From Chloroflexi bacterium UBA6622 (lineage in GTDB: Bacteria; Chloroflexota; UBA11872), in the NCBI GenBank assembly GCA_002433065.1, contig DJHK01000035.1, forward strand, positions 3,300 through 30,766: 27,467 nucleotides of DNA. Reading direction: 5' to 3'. The notes below the pieces were generated by a model. That model was not told where the DNA came from. It did no database searches and saw only the letters and a list, made by a program, of their open reading frames with translations. Every line of letters begins with the position of its first letter. The first letter of the stretch is position 1. Positions 7,241 to 15,291 of the stretch are shown here, one piece after another. The translations under genes and the position numbers were made by a program.

Positions 7241-8647
7241 ATGAGTAAAACTGATATTTCTGACGTTGGCCTTGACAACTATAAGTTCGGTTTTCACGAC
7301 GATATCAAGCCGGTGTACACCTCACCTAAAGGCCTTTCTGAAGATGTCGTACGAGAGATCTCTCGGCAAAAAGATGAGCCTGCTTGGATGCTTGAGTTTC
7401 GACTAGAAGCACTCCAACAATTCAAGCAAAAGTCAATGCCAACATGGGGTGCCGACCTATCACGCATAGACTTTGACGACATTCACTACTACATCCGACC
7501 ACAAGACCGGCAGGCTAGATCCTGGGACGACGTCCCGGAAGACATCAAGTCAACCTTCGACAAGCTCGGAATACCTGAAGCAGAGCGTAAATTTCTAGCT
7601 GGGGTAGGAGCACAATACGACTCGGAAGTCGTATATCACAGCGTCAGGGAAGACCTCGAAAAGCTTGGCGTGATCTTTTTGGATATGGACTCTGGCCTCC
7701 GAGAACATGAAGAGTTGGTTCGTGAACACTTCGGAACCATAATTCCCAACGGAGACAACAAGTTTGCAGCCCTCAATAGCGCTGTCTGGAGCGGCGGGAG
7801 CTTCGTATATATACCGTCGGGCGTGAAAGTAGACATTCCTCTGCAGGCGTACTTCAGAATTAACGCGGAGAACATGGGACAGTTCGAACGAACCCTGATC
7901 ATCGTCGAACCCGACGCATATGTGCATTATGTCGAGGGATGTACGGCTCCAGTCTATGCCAGCGACTCCCTGCACTCAGCCGTTGTTGAAATCATTGTCA
8001 AGGAACGTGGGCGATGCCGATATACAACGATCCAAAACTGGTCCACTGACGTCTTTAACCTTGTCACGAAACGTGCCGTTGCCTATCGAGATGCCACGAT
8101 GGAATGGGTTGATGGGAATCTGGGCAGTAAGGTGACGATGAAATACCCCGCGGTGTACCTGATGGAACCTGGCGCACACGGCGAGGTCTTATCAATCGCT
8201 TTTGCTGGATCCGATCAACATCAAGATGCTGGCGCGAAGATGGTCCATGCTGCACCTGACACGTCGTCACTCATCACATCAAAATCGATTAGTCGCCATG
8301 GAGGACGGACAGCCTACCGAGGACATGTACAAGTCCTTCCTGATGCCGAGAGATGCCGATCGAATGTTGAGTGCGACGCTCTTCTTATTGACGACAAGTC
8401 ACGTTCTGACACGTATCCATATATGGATATCGAAGAAAGTGATGTGGCAATCCAGCATGAAGCGACGGTAAGTAAAGTTGGCGACGAACAACTCTATTAC
8501 CTGATGAGTCGTGGTTTATCGGAAGAACAGGCGATGGCTATGGTTGTGAGCGGATTCATCGAGCCCATCGTGAAAGAATTGCCGATGGAATACGCCGTCG
8601 AGATGAATCGACTAATCGAACTTCAGATGGAAGGCTCGATCGGCTAA
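7241..8647 (+). CDS. sufB: Fe-S cluster scaffold protein SufB
   Basis: The scaffold subunit on which sulfur from SufU/SufS and iron are built into clusters. At 468 residues it is full length. The key cysteine of RSNVECDALL (Cys378) corresponds to E. coli Cys405, and the QHEATVS segment (Glu407) corresponds to Glu434, both implicated in cluster assembly. The C-terminal beta-helix and the LSEEQAMAMVVSGFIEPIV helices that bind SufC are intact. It starts 3 nt after the sufC stop, so translation is likely coupled. A 77-nt gap before sufD is the longest inside the operon. Confidence 0.97.
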   Translation: MSKTDISDVGLDNYKFGFHDDIKPVYTSPKGLSEDVVREISRQKDEPAWMLEFRLEALQQFKQKSMPTWGADLSRIDFDDIHYYIRPQDRQARSWDDVPEDIKSTFDKLGIPEAERKFLAGVGAQYDSEVVYHSVREDLEKLGVIFLDMDSGLREHEELVREHFGTIIPNGDNKFAALNSAVWSGGSFVYIPSGVKVDIPLQAYFRINAENMGQFERTLIIVEPDAYVHYVEGCTAPVYASDSLHSAVVEIIVKERGRCRYTTIQNWSTDVFNLVTKRAVAYRDATMEWVDGNLGSKVTMKYPAVYLMEPGAHGEVLSIAFAGSDQHQDAGAKMVHAAPDTSSLITSKSISRHGGRTAYRGHVQVLPDAERCRSNVECDALLIDDKSRSDTYPYMDIEESDVAIQHEATVSKVGDEQLYYLMSRGLSEEQAMAMVVSGFIEPIVKELPMEYAVEMNRLIELQMEGSIG

Positions 8648-8724
8648 CGCCGCCCGCCCATCTTGACAACTCGCATCTTCCAGCGCGTGGATTCCCCGTC
8701 AGTCTCGCACCCCTAACCTAACCC

Positions 8725-10026
8725 ATGACCCCACTAACTGCCGAAGAAACAATCGCTGCTCAGGCTAAAACACGCAGCGAACCTGCCTGGCTTGCAGACC
8801 GCCGAATCGATGCGTGGCGGACGTTTGAATCCAGCCCCCCACCCAAACGCAGTGACGAGGAATGGCGACGGACGGATCTGAGTTGGATGAATTGGTCGGA
8901 CTTCCATCCGTCAGCATCTCAATTGACAAACGGTTCAGCCGAAGAGCATTTACCTGTGCATTTGTCCGCGGCAAGTATCGTACTGGTCGAGCATGGGACA
9001 GGAACCACGGTGACCCGAGTTGCACCTGAAGCAAAAGCCGCGGGCATAACAGCCGCAAGCCTAAGCACAGCCGCCAGTGATTCCAATCAACTCGTAGAGA
9101 GCCATCTAGCCACTAGCCTCATTAGGCCGGACGATGGCAAGTTCCAAGCACTCAATAGTGCACTTTGGACCGGCGGCGTCTTTGTCCACATACCAAGGGG
9201 AGTCCAACTTGAAGCACCCATTGTCATACTCAAGACCTCTAACGATTCAGCCTGCTATCCCCGGACTTTGATCATTGCAGACCCTGAATCTTCAGGACAC
9301 ATCGTGGAATGGTGGTTACCAGAAGACTCCAAGTCTCTATCTTTCGCCAACGGAAGCACGGAAATATTTGTCAACGACAATGCTGACCTGACGTACACCC
9401 ACGTTCAGCAATGGCCCTCAATAACCAGAAGTTTACTTTCGCAGCATGCGCAGGTTGCACGTGACGCATCACTGGTTTCAACAAACGTCACATTAGGCGG
9501 ACTGTTTCACAAAGGATCAATCAAGGCCACCCTCAGTGACCCTGGAGCCAATGTGAAACTTAACGGCATTTCCTATCTAGACGGTCAACAGTTCGTTGAT
9601 CATCACACGAGCCAAGATCACAAGACGACCGATGCCGTGAGCGATCTCCTTTATGTCAATATTCTGGACGACACATCAAGATCCGTATATGCCGGGACCA
9701 TCCTGGTGGAACAAGATGCCCAAAGATCAAACGCATATCAACAAAATCGCAATCTAATGTTAGGAAGCGGCCCAAGAGCAGACTCTATTCCTAGACTTGA
9801 AATTATGGCGGATGATGTTCGATGCACCCACGGAGCAACAACCTCAACAGTTGATCCGGCACAACTGTATTACTTGAATTCCCGTGGCCTAAACCGTGAC
9901 GATGCTCGAACAATGATTATTAATGGCACGATTGAACCTGTACTCGATCGCATTCCGAGCACCGTAGTCGCTGATGCCGTACGAACCGCACTACAGGAAA
10001 AAATCCAGTCGACGTCGAGTAATTAA
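8725..10026 (+). CDS. sufD: Fe-S cluster assembly protein SufD
   Basis: Partner of SufB in the SufBC2D complex, needed for iron entry. It has 433 residues with the shared right-handed beta-helix core and the C-terminal helical SufC-binding region (LNSRGLNRDDARTMIINGTIEPVL). VRCTHGATT contains His369, the equivalent of E. coli His360 in the cluster-assembly interface. The N-terminal region (PAWLADRRIDAWRTFE, EEWRRTDLS) is typical of SufD. The TAA stop overlaps the ATG of the Rieske gene by one base. A TAACCT hexamer lies 5 nt before the ATG but without a usable -35, so an internal promoter is uncertain. Confidence 0.94.
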   Translation: MTPLTAEETIAAQAKTRSEPAWLADRRIDAWRTFESSPPPKRSDEEWRRTDLSWMNWSDFHPSASQLTNGSAEEHLPVHLSAASIVLVEHGTGTTVTRVAPEAKAAGITAASLSTAASDSNQLVESHLATSLIRPDDGKFQALNSALWTGGVFVHIPRGVQLEAPIVILKTSNDSACYPRTLIIADPESSGHIVEWWLPEDSKSLSFANGSTEIFVNDNADLTYTHVQQWPSITRSLLSQHAQVARDASLVSTNVTLGGLFHKGSIKATLSDPGANVKLNGISYLDGQQFVDHHTSQDHKTTDAVSDLLYVNILDDTSRSVYAGTILVEQDAQRSNAYQQNRNLMLGSGPRADSIPRLEIMADDVRCTHGATTSTVDPAQLYYLNSRGLNRDDARTMIINGTIEPVLDRIPSTVVADAVRTALQEKIQSTSSN

Positions 10027-10346
10027 TGTCGATATACATTGATGTGGCAGAGCTCGAAGCCGTTCCTCCCGGGGCCACTGCACAAGTCGAGGTTAAGGGT
10101 CTGCATATCGGAATCTACAACGTCGATGGCACGATCTATGCCATGGACGATCTCTGTTCTCATGACCTCGCGTGGCTCTCTGAAGGATCTTTCGACCCCA
10201 CAACTCGTACGGTCCGGTGCCCGAAACACACGTCGAATTTTGATGTAACAACAGGCCGACCTAAAACTCTCCCTGCTATCAAGCCTGTAAAGACATACGC
10301 TACGAAAGTTGAAGAAGGGCGAATCCTCCTCCTACTCGATAGTTGA
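10026..10346 (+). CDS. Rieske [2Fe-2S] ferredoxin embedded in the suf operon
   Basis: A 106-residue soluble Rieske protein of the non-heme-oxygenase ferredoxin type. The ligands are Cys44 and His46 (CSH) and Cys65 and His68 (CPKH), with the usual proline-rich close LPAIKPVKTY. There is no membrane helix. It starts inside the sufD stop (TAATG) and ends 7 nt before sufS, so it is co-translated with the Fe-S machinery, and no oxygenase is nearby. Similar small Rieske genes sit in suf operons of Actinobacteria and other Gram-positive-like bacteria. A role as electron donor or as a client of the assembly system is inferred. Confidence 0.9.
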   Translation: MSIYIDVAELEAVPPGATAQVEVKGLHIGIYNVDGTIYAMDDLCSHDLAWLSEGSFDPTTRTVRCPKHTSNFDVTTGRPKTLPAIKPVKTYATKVEEGRILLLLDS

Positions 10347-10353
10347 CCACACG

Positions 10354-11610
10354 ATGACCACTAACCGATCTGCAGAGACCACACCCGATGTAGCAAGTAT
10401 TCGGGCTGACTTTCCGATCCTAGGGACACAAGTACATGACAGTCCCCTTGTATACCTGGACAACGCCGCCACGACGCAGAAACCACACCATGTGATCGAA
10501 TCGCTCTCCACGTACTACGAAACCTATAACGCCAACATTCATCGTGGTCTGCATACGTTGAGCGAACAGGCTACAGCCGAATACGAATCTGCTCGTGACC
10601 GAATCGCGGCATTCATTAACGCGAAACAGTCCCACGAGGTGATCTTTACCAGGGGAACCACAGACGCAATTAACTTGGTGGCACGTGCCTGGGGCGACTC
10701 TAATGTGGCGAGCGGAGACGAAATCATCCTGACCGAGATCGAACATCACAGCAACTTGGTGCCGTGGCAAATGCTCGCTCATCGGCGCGGAGCACACCTT
10801 CGCTTCATCCCAACCGACTCCGAGGGTCATGTAGATCTTGTCGAATACGAGAAGATGCTCGGAAAGCGCACACGGATCGTTGCTGTAACCCACATGTCCA
10901 ATGTGCTCGGCGTAATCACCCCAGTGGCTGAACTCATACGCATCGCCCATGCCAACGGTATCCCGGTCCTTGTTGACGCAGCCCAATCAGTTCCCCATAT
11001 GAAAGTGAACGTACAAGAATTGGATGCGGATTTCGTCGCATTTAGCGGACACAAGATGTTGGGCCCGACAGGAATCGGCATCCTCTATGGCAAAGAGTCG
11101 CTCCTGAATACGATGGATCCGTTTATCGGTGGTGGGAGCATGATCCGTGTGGTCGAACTACACGAATCTAGCTGGGCTGGACTTCCAGAAAAATTTGAAG
11201 GAGGCACTCCGAACATCGCTGGTGCAATCGGTCTAGGAGCTGCTGTTGATTACATAAACCAGATCGGCATTAGCAACATCACTGCTCATGAAATGTCCTT
11301 AACGGACTATGCACTTCAACAACTGCAGGACCTCGACAGCGTCCGGATCTTTGGCCCTCCTGACACAGCTAATCGTGGCGGTGTGATCTCGTTTGCTGTT
11401 GGGGAGATACATCCCCATGACATCGGTACATTGTTAGACACCGACGGTGTCGCTGTACGGGCCGGCCACCACTGCGCCCAACCCTTAATGCGAAAACTTG
11501 GAGTACCAGCCACGGTTCGGGCCAGCTTCTATCTGTACAACACCACAGACGAGATTGACCAGCTGGTTGCGAGTATCAGCCGAGCAAAGGACTTTTTTGA
11601 TGGCGCTTGA
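10354..11610 (+). CDS. sufS: Cysteine desulfurase SufS (group II, SufS/CsdA type)
   Basis: PLP enzyme that removes sulfur from L-cysteine, leaving a persulfide that is passed to SufU. From ATG 10354 it has 418 residues. YLDNAATTQKP marks the N-terminal active-site region, VDAAQSVPH the cofactor pocket, and SGHKMLGPTG contains the PLP-binding Lys234. The persulfide Cys374 lies in RAGHHCAQPLM, within the short loop typical of group II enzymes. An in-frame upstream start at 10309 would overlap the Rieske gene and adds non-conserved residues, so 10354 is preferred. The 3' end overlaps sufU by 11 nt, as expected for a SufS-SufU pair. Confidence 0.95.
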   Translation: MTTNRSAETTPDVASIRADFPILGTQVHDSPLVYLDNAATTQKPHHVIESLSTYYETYNANIHRGLHTLSEQATAEYESARDRIAAFINAKQSHEVIFTRGTTDAINLVARAWGDSNVASGDEIILTEIEHHSNLVPWQMLAHRRGAHLRFIPTDSEGHVDLVEYEKMLGKRTRIVAVTHMSNVLGVITPVAELIRIAHANGIPVLVDAAQSVPHMKVNVQELDADFVAFSGHKMLGPTGIGILYGKESLLNTMDPFIGGGSMIRVVELHESSWAGLPEKFEGGTPNIAGAIGLGAAVDYINQIGISNITAHEMSLTDYALQQLQDLDSVRIFGPPDTANRGGVISFAVGEIHPHDIGTLLDTDGVAVRAGHHCAQPLMRKLGVPATVRASFYLYNTTDEIDQLVASISRAKDFFDGA

Positions 11611-12070
11611 CGACCTGTACCGAGACGTCATCATGGACCACTACAAGCGTCCTCGAAATCAAGGTGCTGCTTCGGATGCGAACATAGTCGTTGAAGGCGT
11701 CAACCCTCTGTGTGGTGACGAAGTCAAGCTCTGGCTAACCGTGAGCAGTGACAATATCGTCACTGCGGCAAACTTCGAAGGCCATGGGTGCTCCATTAGT
11801 CAGGCCTCTGTTTCAATAATGACCGAAGCGATCACCGGAAAACCTGTGGCAGAAGTAGGAAGGATCATCTCCGAGTTTCGTGCAATGATGCTTGACGGTG
11901 CAGACGCCAATGAAACCCTTCTTGGTGACGGCATCGCTTTGGAAGGGGTCCGTGATTTCCCAGTACGTATCAAGTGTGCAGTTCTCAGTTGGAACACCTT
12001 AAAACTTGGCCTCGACGAGCACCAAGAATCCAGCGGCGGCCATATCGAGCTTTCGCACACAGAGTCCTAA
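11600..12070 (+). CDS. sufU: Zinc-dependent sulfurtransferase SufU
   Basis: A 156-residue IscU-like fold that binds zinc and carries sulfur from SufS to SufB, replacing SufE. The ligands are Cys38 and Asp40 (NPLCGDE), Cys64 (GHGCSIS) and Cys126 (RIKCAVLSW). The ~18-20-residue SufU-specific insertion between the second and third cysteines is present. The start ATGGCGCTTGACGACC is inside the sufS end, preceded by AAAGGA at a good distance. Last recognisable suf gene here; no sufT or regulator gene follows. Confidence 0.94.
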   Translation: MALDDLYRDVIMDHYKRPRNQGAASDANIVVEGVNPLCGDEVKLWLTVSSDNIVTAANFEGHGCSISQASVSIMTEAITGKPVAEVGRIISEFRAMMLDGADANETLLGDGIALEGVRDFPVRIKCAVLSWNTLKLGLDEHQESSGGHIELSHTES

Positions 12071-12124
12071 GGTAAACCGCAACTTTAGTCGCGAACCACA
12101 CGGAGTCTCGCCTCAGCCGAAATC

Positions 12125-12140
12125 GCACCCTGGGTGCTTT
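12125..12140 (+). terminator. Weak possible terminator after the suf operon
   Basis: GCACCCTGGGTGC (12125-12137) is a short inverted repeat (5-6 bp stem) followed by only TTT. It lies 55 nt after sufU and 23-35 nt before the MFS start, so it may end suf transcription partially, or be a small operator for the MFS gene. Confidence 0.3.
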
Positions 12141-12159
12141 CATTCCCAACCATCGACCT

Positions 12160-13401
12160 GTGAGATCTTTTATGCGCTCACTTAACCGACAAATTTCTAT
12201 AGTGCCGGATCGGCCGGACCTATTCGCCGTCTGGTCATCGTTCGCCGTTCTAATGTTCTGTATGACAGCCCTAGGGCCAGTGCTTGCTGAAATAAGAACA
12301 GAATTCGACATTAGCTTCGCCGGTATAGGCTTCATAGTCGCGGTTCAGGGTATGGGACGTGGTGGCTTCATGCTTCTCCTCGGATCCCTGGCCGATAAGG
12401 TCTCAGCTCGACGTCTTCTAACTCTAGGCCTTGTGGCCACCGGTCTGTCCATGCTTGTGGTTGCCGCCGCACCAAACATTTGGGTCCTCGTCATAGGACT
12501 CCTAACTGGAGGTCTGGGCTTCGGGCTTGTAGCACCAAGTGCCCAAGTCCATGTCGCCCAACGCACCCAAGCTGATCAGCGACGACGAGACATCGGCCGC
12601 ATGATGTCCGGAGGAATGTTCGGCGCGTTCCTGGCACCAATAGCTGCTGGCTTTCTCGCCAGCTCACTGGGTTGGCGAGCGGCATTTGTGGCAGTAGCAA
12701 TATTGGCCCTTTGCTCCGCCAGCCTTGTTTCTCTCGTACGCTCTCTAGATGCTCCTCAAACACCGAACCCCGCTCCCTCAAAGAGTTGGTGGTCAGCACT
12801 GGAACTTCGAAGATCTGTGCTCGCGGTGTCGGTGCTTGCAGTACTGCTCTGGGGATGGGCTAACGCGGCTCGAGGAATAGTCCTCCCCCTTTACGGAAGT
12901 GTTGGACTTGGACTTGGTCCTGATGGCGTTGGCCTATTGCTCACAATAACTCTAGGCGGACGAGCCGTACTGTTCTTCGTGAGCGGATCTTTCGTCAATA
13001 GATTTGGAATGGTCCTACCACTAGTAATTACTTGTCTAACCGGGATCGTAGGAACACTAATTTTGCTCGCTACTCCTACAACCACGACATATATCGCCCT
13101 AGGCGTCGCCTTTGCCTTTAATGGGCTGAGCTCCCCGCTCATCTTAATGCTGCTCGCTGAGCGAGCCCCCTCTCATCGAATGGGACGAGCGGTCGGCGTC
13201 ACTCAGTTCCTGGTCGATTTAGTAGGACTGGCCATGCCGCCGCTCATCGGTCTCATTTTGGACCTAGCTGGCTTTAGCATGGTTGGAGTGTTGCTTGCCG
13301 TAATGTCGGCGCTGGCGCTCGTATGGGGAGTCCGAGTCATTCGAGAAGTAAACCCGTCCACGAGGCCGGACCTTCCTCACCAAAACCAGTCCCCGAATTA
13401 A
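12160..13401 (+). CDS. MFS transporter
   Basis: A 413-residue major facilitator protein of the inner membrane with about 12 hydrophobic segments. The loop-2/3 motif is GSLADKVSARRLLTLG, close to the MFS motif A (GxLaDrxGrr). Substrate is unknown: the sequence shows no family-specific marker, and drug efflux, nitrate/sugar-type uptake and anion transport are all possible. Start may be GTG 12160 or ATG 12172; no strong ribosome site distinguishes them. It follows sufU by 89 nt in the same direction, which does not by itself link it to Fe-S metabolism. The TAA stop shares TTAA with the opposing ATPase gene. Confidence 0.85.
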   Translation: MRSFMRSLNRQISIVPDRPDLFAVWSSFAVLMFCMTALGPVLAEIRTEFDISFAGIGFIVAVQGMGRGGFMLLLGSLADKVSARRLLTLGLVATGLSMLVVAAAPNIWVLVIGLLTGGLGFGLVAPSAQVHVAQRTQADQRRRDIGRMMSGGMFGAFLAPIAAGFLASSLGWRAAFVAVAILALCSASLVSLVRSLDAPQTPNPAPSKSWWSALELRRSVLAVSVLAVLLWGWANAARGIVLPLYGSVGLGLGPDGVGLLLTITLGGRAVLFFVSGSFVNRFGMVLPLVITCLTGIVGTLILLATPTTTTYIALGVAFAFNGLSSPLILMLLAERAPSHRMGRAVGVTQFLVDLVGLAMPPLIGLILDLAGFSMVGVLLAVMSALALVWGVRVIREVNPSTRPDLPHQNQSPN

Positions 13402-14183
13402 TTTTCGACAAACTCTATTCTCTGCCGAAGCTCCGGAATATCAATATCCAACTCACCCTCAACCTGTTCCAGCCGTCCGTCGTCCATCAACCACGATTCA
13501 TCCGCAAACTGGCTCAACGCAGGATCGTGCGTCGACATAATTACGGTTAATCCATCTGTGTCAACGATTCGACGAAACAACGACATAATCTCCAGTCCCG
13601 TAATACTGTCCAACTCCCCGGTAGGTTCATCGGCAATAAGCACGGACGGTCGATTCGCAATTGAACGGGCAATCGAAACCCGCTGTTGTTCACCGCCACT
13701 AAGTTCAAAGGGCCGATGGTCCGCGCGCTCGCCAAGACCAACCATGTCCAACACCTCATGAGTTCTATCAACCCTTTCAGCAGTGGAACGACCTGCAATC
13801 CTCATCGTCAGTTCTATATTTTCAAAAGCGGAGAGTACTGGTAGCAGTGCGAACGATTGAAATATGAACCCAAAATTATGTCGTCGCAGATTGGTGCGCT
13901 CCCCCTCACTTAAACCGTTCACCGACCGACCTCGAAAATACACCTCGCCTTCATCCGGTTTGTCCAGGGCCCCAAGTTGATTCAACAACGTCGTCTTACC
14001 GGAACCCGATCGACCTCGGACAGTTATAAGCCGGCCTTCTCGGGCCTGGCAGGAAACATCGTCGACTGCTCTGATCTCCTCTGCGCCCAATCGGAAAATC
14101 CGAGATACCTTCCGAGCTTCAACAAGGACTTCGCCGGGAATGGAAGCTCCGCTCAGACCAGAGTCGCCGGAATCATCAGGCAT
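13398..14183 (-). CDS. ABC exporter ATPase B (MacB/LolD type)
   Basis: A 261-residue nucleotide-binding subunit of the MacB/LolD/FtsE class. Walker A is GRSGSGKTT (57-65), the Q-loop is GFIFQSFALLP, the signature is LSGGEQQR (161-168), Walker B plus D-loop is VLIADEPTGELD, and the switch His is in STHDP. All catalytic residues are present. I start at ATG 14183, which has GGAGG 9 nt upstream and overlaps the preceding ATPase by 8 nt; a GTG at 14264 would lie wholly within that gene. Last gene of the exporter operon. It differs clearly from the partner ATPase in sequence, so the pair is not a recent duplication. Confidence 0.9.
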   Translation of the reverse strand: MPDDSGDSGLSGASIPGEVLVEARKVSRIFRLGAEEIRAVDDVSCQAREGRLITVRGRSGSGKTTLLNQLGALDKPDEGEVYFRGRSVNGLSEGERTNLRRHNFGFIFQSFALLPVLSAFENIELTMRIAGRSTAERVDRTHEVLDMVGLGERADHRPFELSGGEQQRVSIARSIANRPSVLIADEPTGELDSITGLEIMSLFRRIVDTDGLTVIMSTHDPALSQFADESWLMDDGRLEQVEGELDIDIPELRQRIEFVEN

Positions 14184-15291
14184 CAGGAGTGTCCTCCGAA
14201 CCTCGAGGGGCAAAGCGCCGATGCTCCTCTGGAACATCTCTTGACTCGAACTCTGGAGACACACGCTTCAGGGTCTGATCCGCCTGGTCTGACGCCAACG
14301 GATCTGATTGCTCTAATTGCGGAGGACGGTCTGGTGAGCCCTCCAAAGCCACCCCGGAATCACCCGAATCAATCGGCGGAACCGTCAACCCCGATGAGTC
14401 GGAGACAACCGTCTGTGGATCAGCAGAATCCGAGCGAATAACGATACGATCTCCTTCGATATCAACGAGGGCACGTCCGGTTATATCCAGTCGGGCAAGC
14501 ATCTCACGTGGAACCTGTAAACGACCCGTATCGTCAACAATCACAAATTCATCGAGCGTATGTTCCTCACCCTCGTGCACACTAACCCGGCGCACTGTCT
14601 CCGTGCTCGTCCGACCATCACGAATCGCCACCACTCGATCAACCTGTTGTGCAATATTTCGATCGTGGCTCACGATAACGATGGTTAGCCCATGCTCTCG
14701 ATTGAGATACCTAAAAATGTCGTAGATCTGTCCAGCAGTCTGGGTATCCACCTCACCGGTTGGCTCGTCAGCCAGCAAAAGATCAGGATCATTAGCTAAC
14801 GAAATAGCGATAGCAACACGTTGCTGTTGGCCTCCCGACAACTCGCTCAGCCTATGGTGCATCCGATCTTCAAGGCCAACCGCAACAAGCAGCGCTCGGG
14901 CACGGGTTTTTGATTTCCCGAGGTTCCCAAATAACATGGGCAGTTGGACATTTTCAAACGCTGTTAGGTAGGGCACTAGATTGCGAGAACTTTGCTGCCA
15001 CACAAATCCAACACCGTGCCGCTTGTAGTGGACGAGATCTGCCTCTGAAGCCTGAAGAACGTCAAGATCCCCAATACGACACTGCCCGGCGGAAGGTCGA
15101 TCTAAACCTCCCAACACACTCAGCAACGTCGATTTCCCGGATCCGCTGTTGCCAATGATGGCCATCATCTCGCCACGCTGGATCTCGAGATCCAGCCCCT
15201 GAAGTGCCACGACCTCCAGGTCCTCGGTTTGATAAATCTTCACAAGGTTGTCGCAAACAATGTAGGGATCAGGCTGCTGGGTAGAACTCAT
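14176..15291 (-). CDS. ABC exporter ATPase A with C-terminal AbrB-like domain
   Basis: A 371-residue ATPase whose first ~230 residues are a complete MacB/LolD-type domain: Walker A GNSGSGKST (47-55), Q-loop GFVWQQ, signature LSGGQQQR (151-158), Walker B DLLLADEPTGEVD, and His209 in VSHD. Residues ~249-287 (FVIVDDTGRLQVPREMLARL onward, ending DIEGDRIVI) resemble the swapped-hairpin AbrB/MazE/SpoVT fold (vDxxGRxxiPxxxLxxLgI). The last ~80 residues are acidic, Ser/Pro/Asp-rich and probably disordered. The ATG has a strong GGAGG 7 nt upstream and overlaps the permease stop as ATGA, so production is coupled to the permease. Confidence 0.88.
   Translation of the reverse strand: MSSTQQPDPYIVCDNLVKIYQTEDLEVVALQGLDLEIQRGEMMAIIGNSGSGKSTLLSVLGGLDRPSAGQCRIGDLDVLQASEADLVHYKRHGVGFVWQQSSRNLVPYLTAFENVQLPMLFGNLGKSKTRARALLVAVGLEDRMHHRLSELSGGQQQRVAIAISLANDPDLLLADEPTGEVDTQTAGQIYDIFRYLNREHGLTIVIVSHDRNIAQQVDRVVAIRDGRTSTETVRRVSVHEGEEHTLDEFVIVDDTGRLQVPREMLARLDITGRALVDIEGDRIVIRSDSADPQTVVSDSSGLTVPPIDSGDSGVALEGSPDRPPQLEQSDPLASDQADQTLKRVSPEFESRDVPEEHRRFAPRGSEDTPDA

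Noticed and set aside
8663..8668. TTGACA before sufD as a -35 box of an internal promoter
   Set aside because: No acceptable -10 lies 16-18 nt downstream; TAACCT at 8714 is too far away.
13977..14441. 154-codon plus-strand open frame across the two ATPase genes
   Set aside because: It lies antisense to two clear ABC ATPase genes with intact motifs and its translation has no recognisable features; it is a shadow frame.
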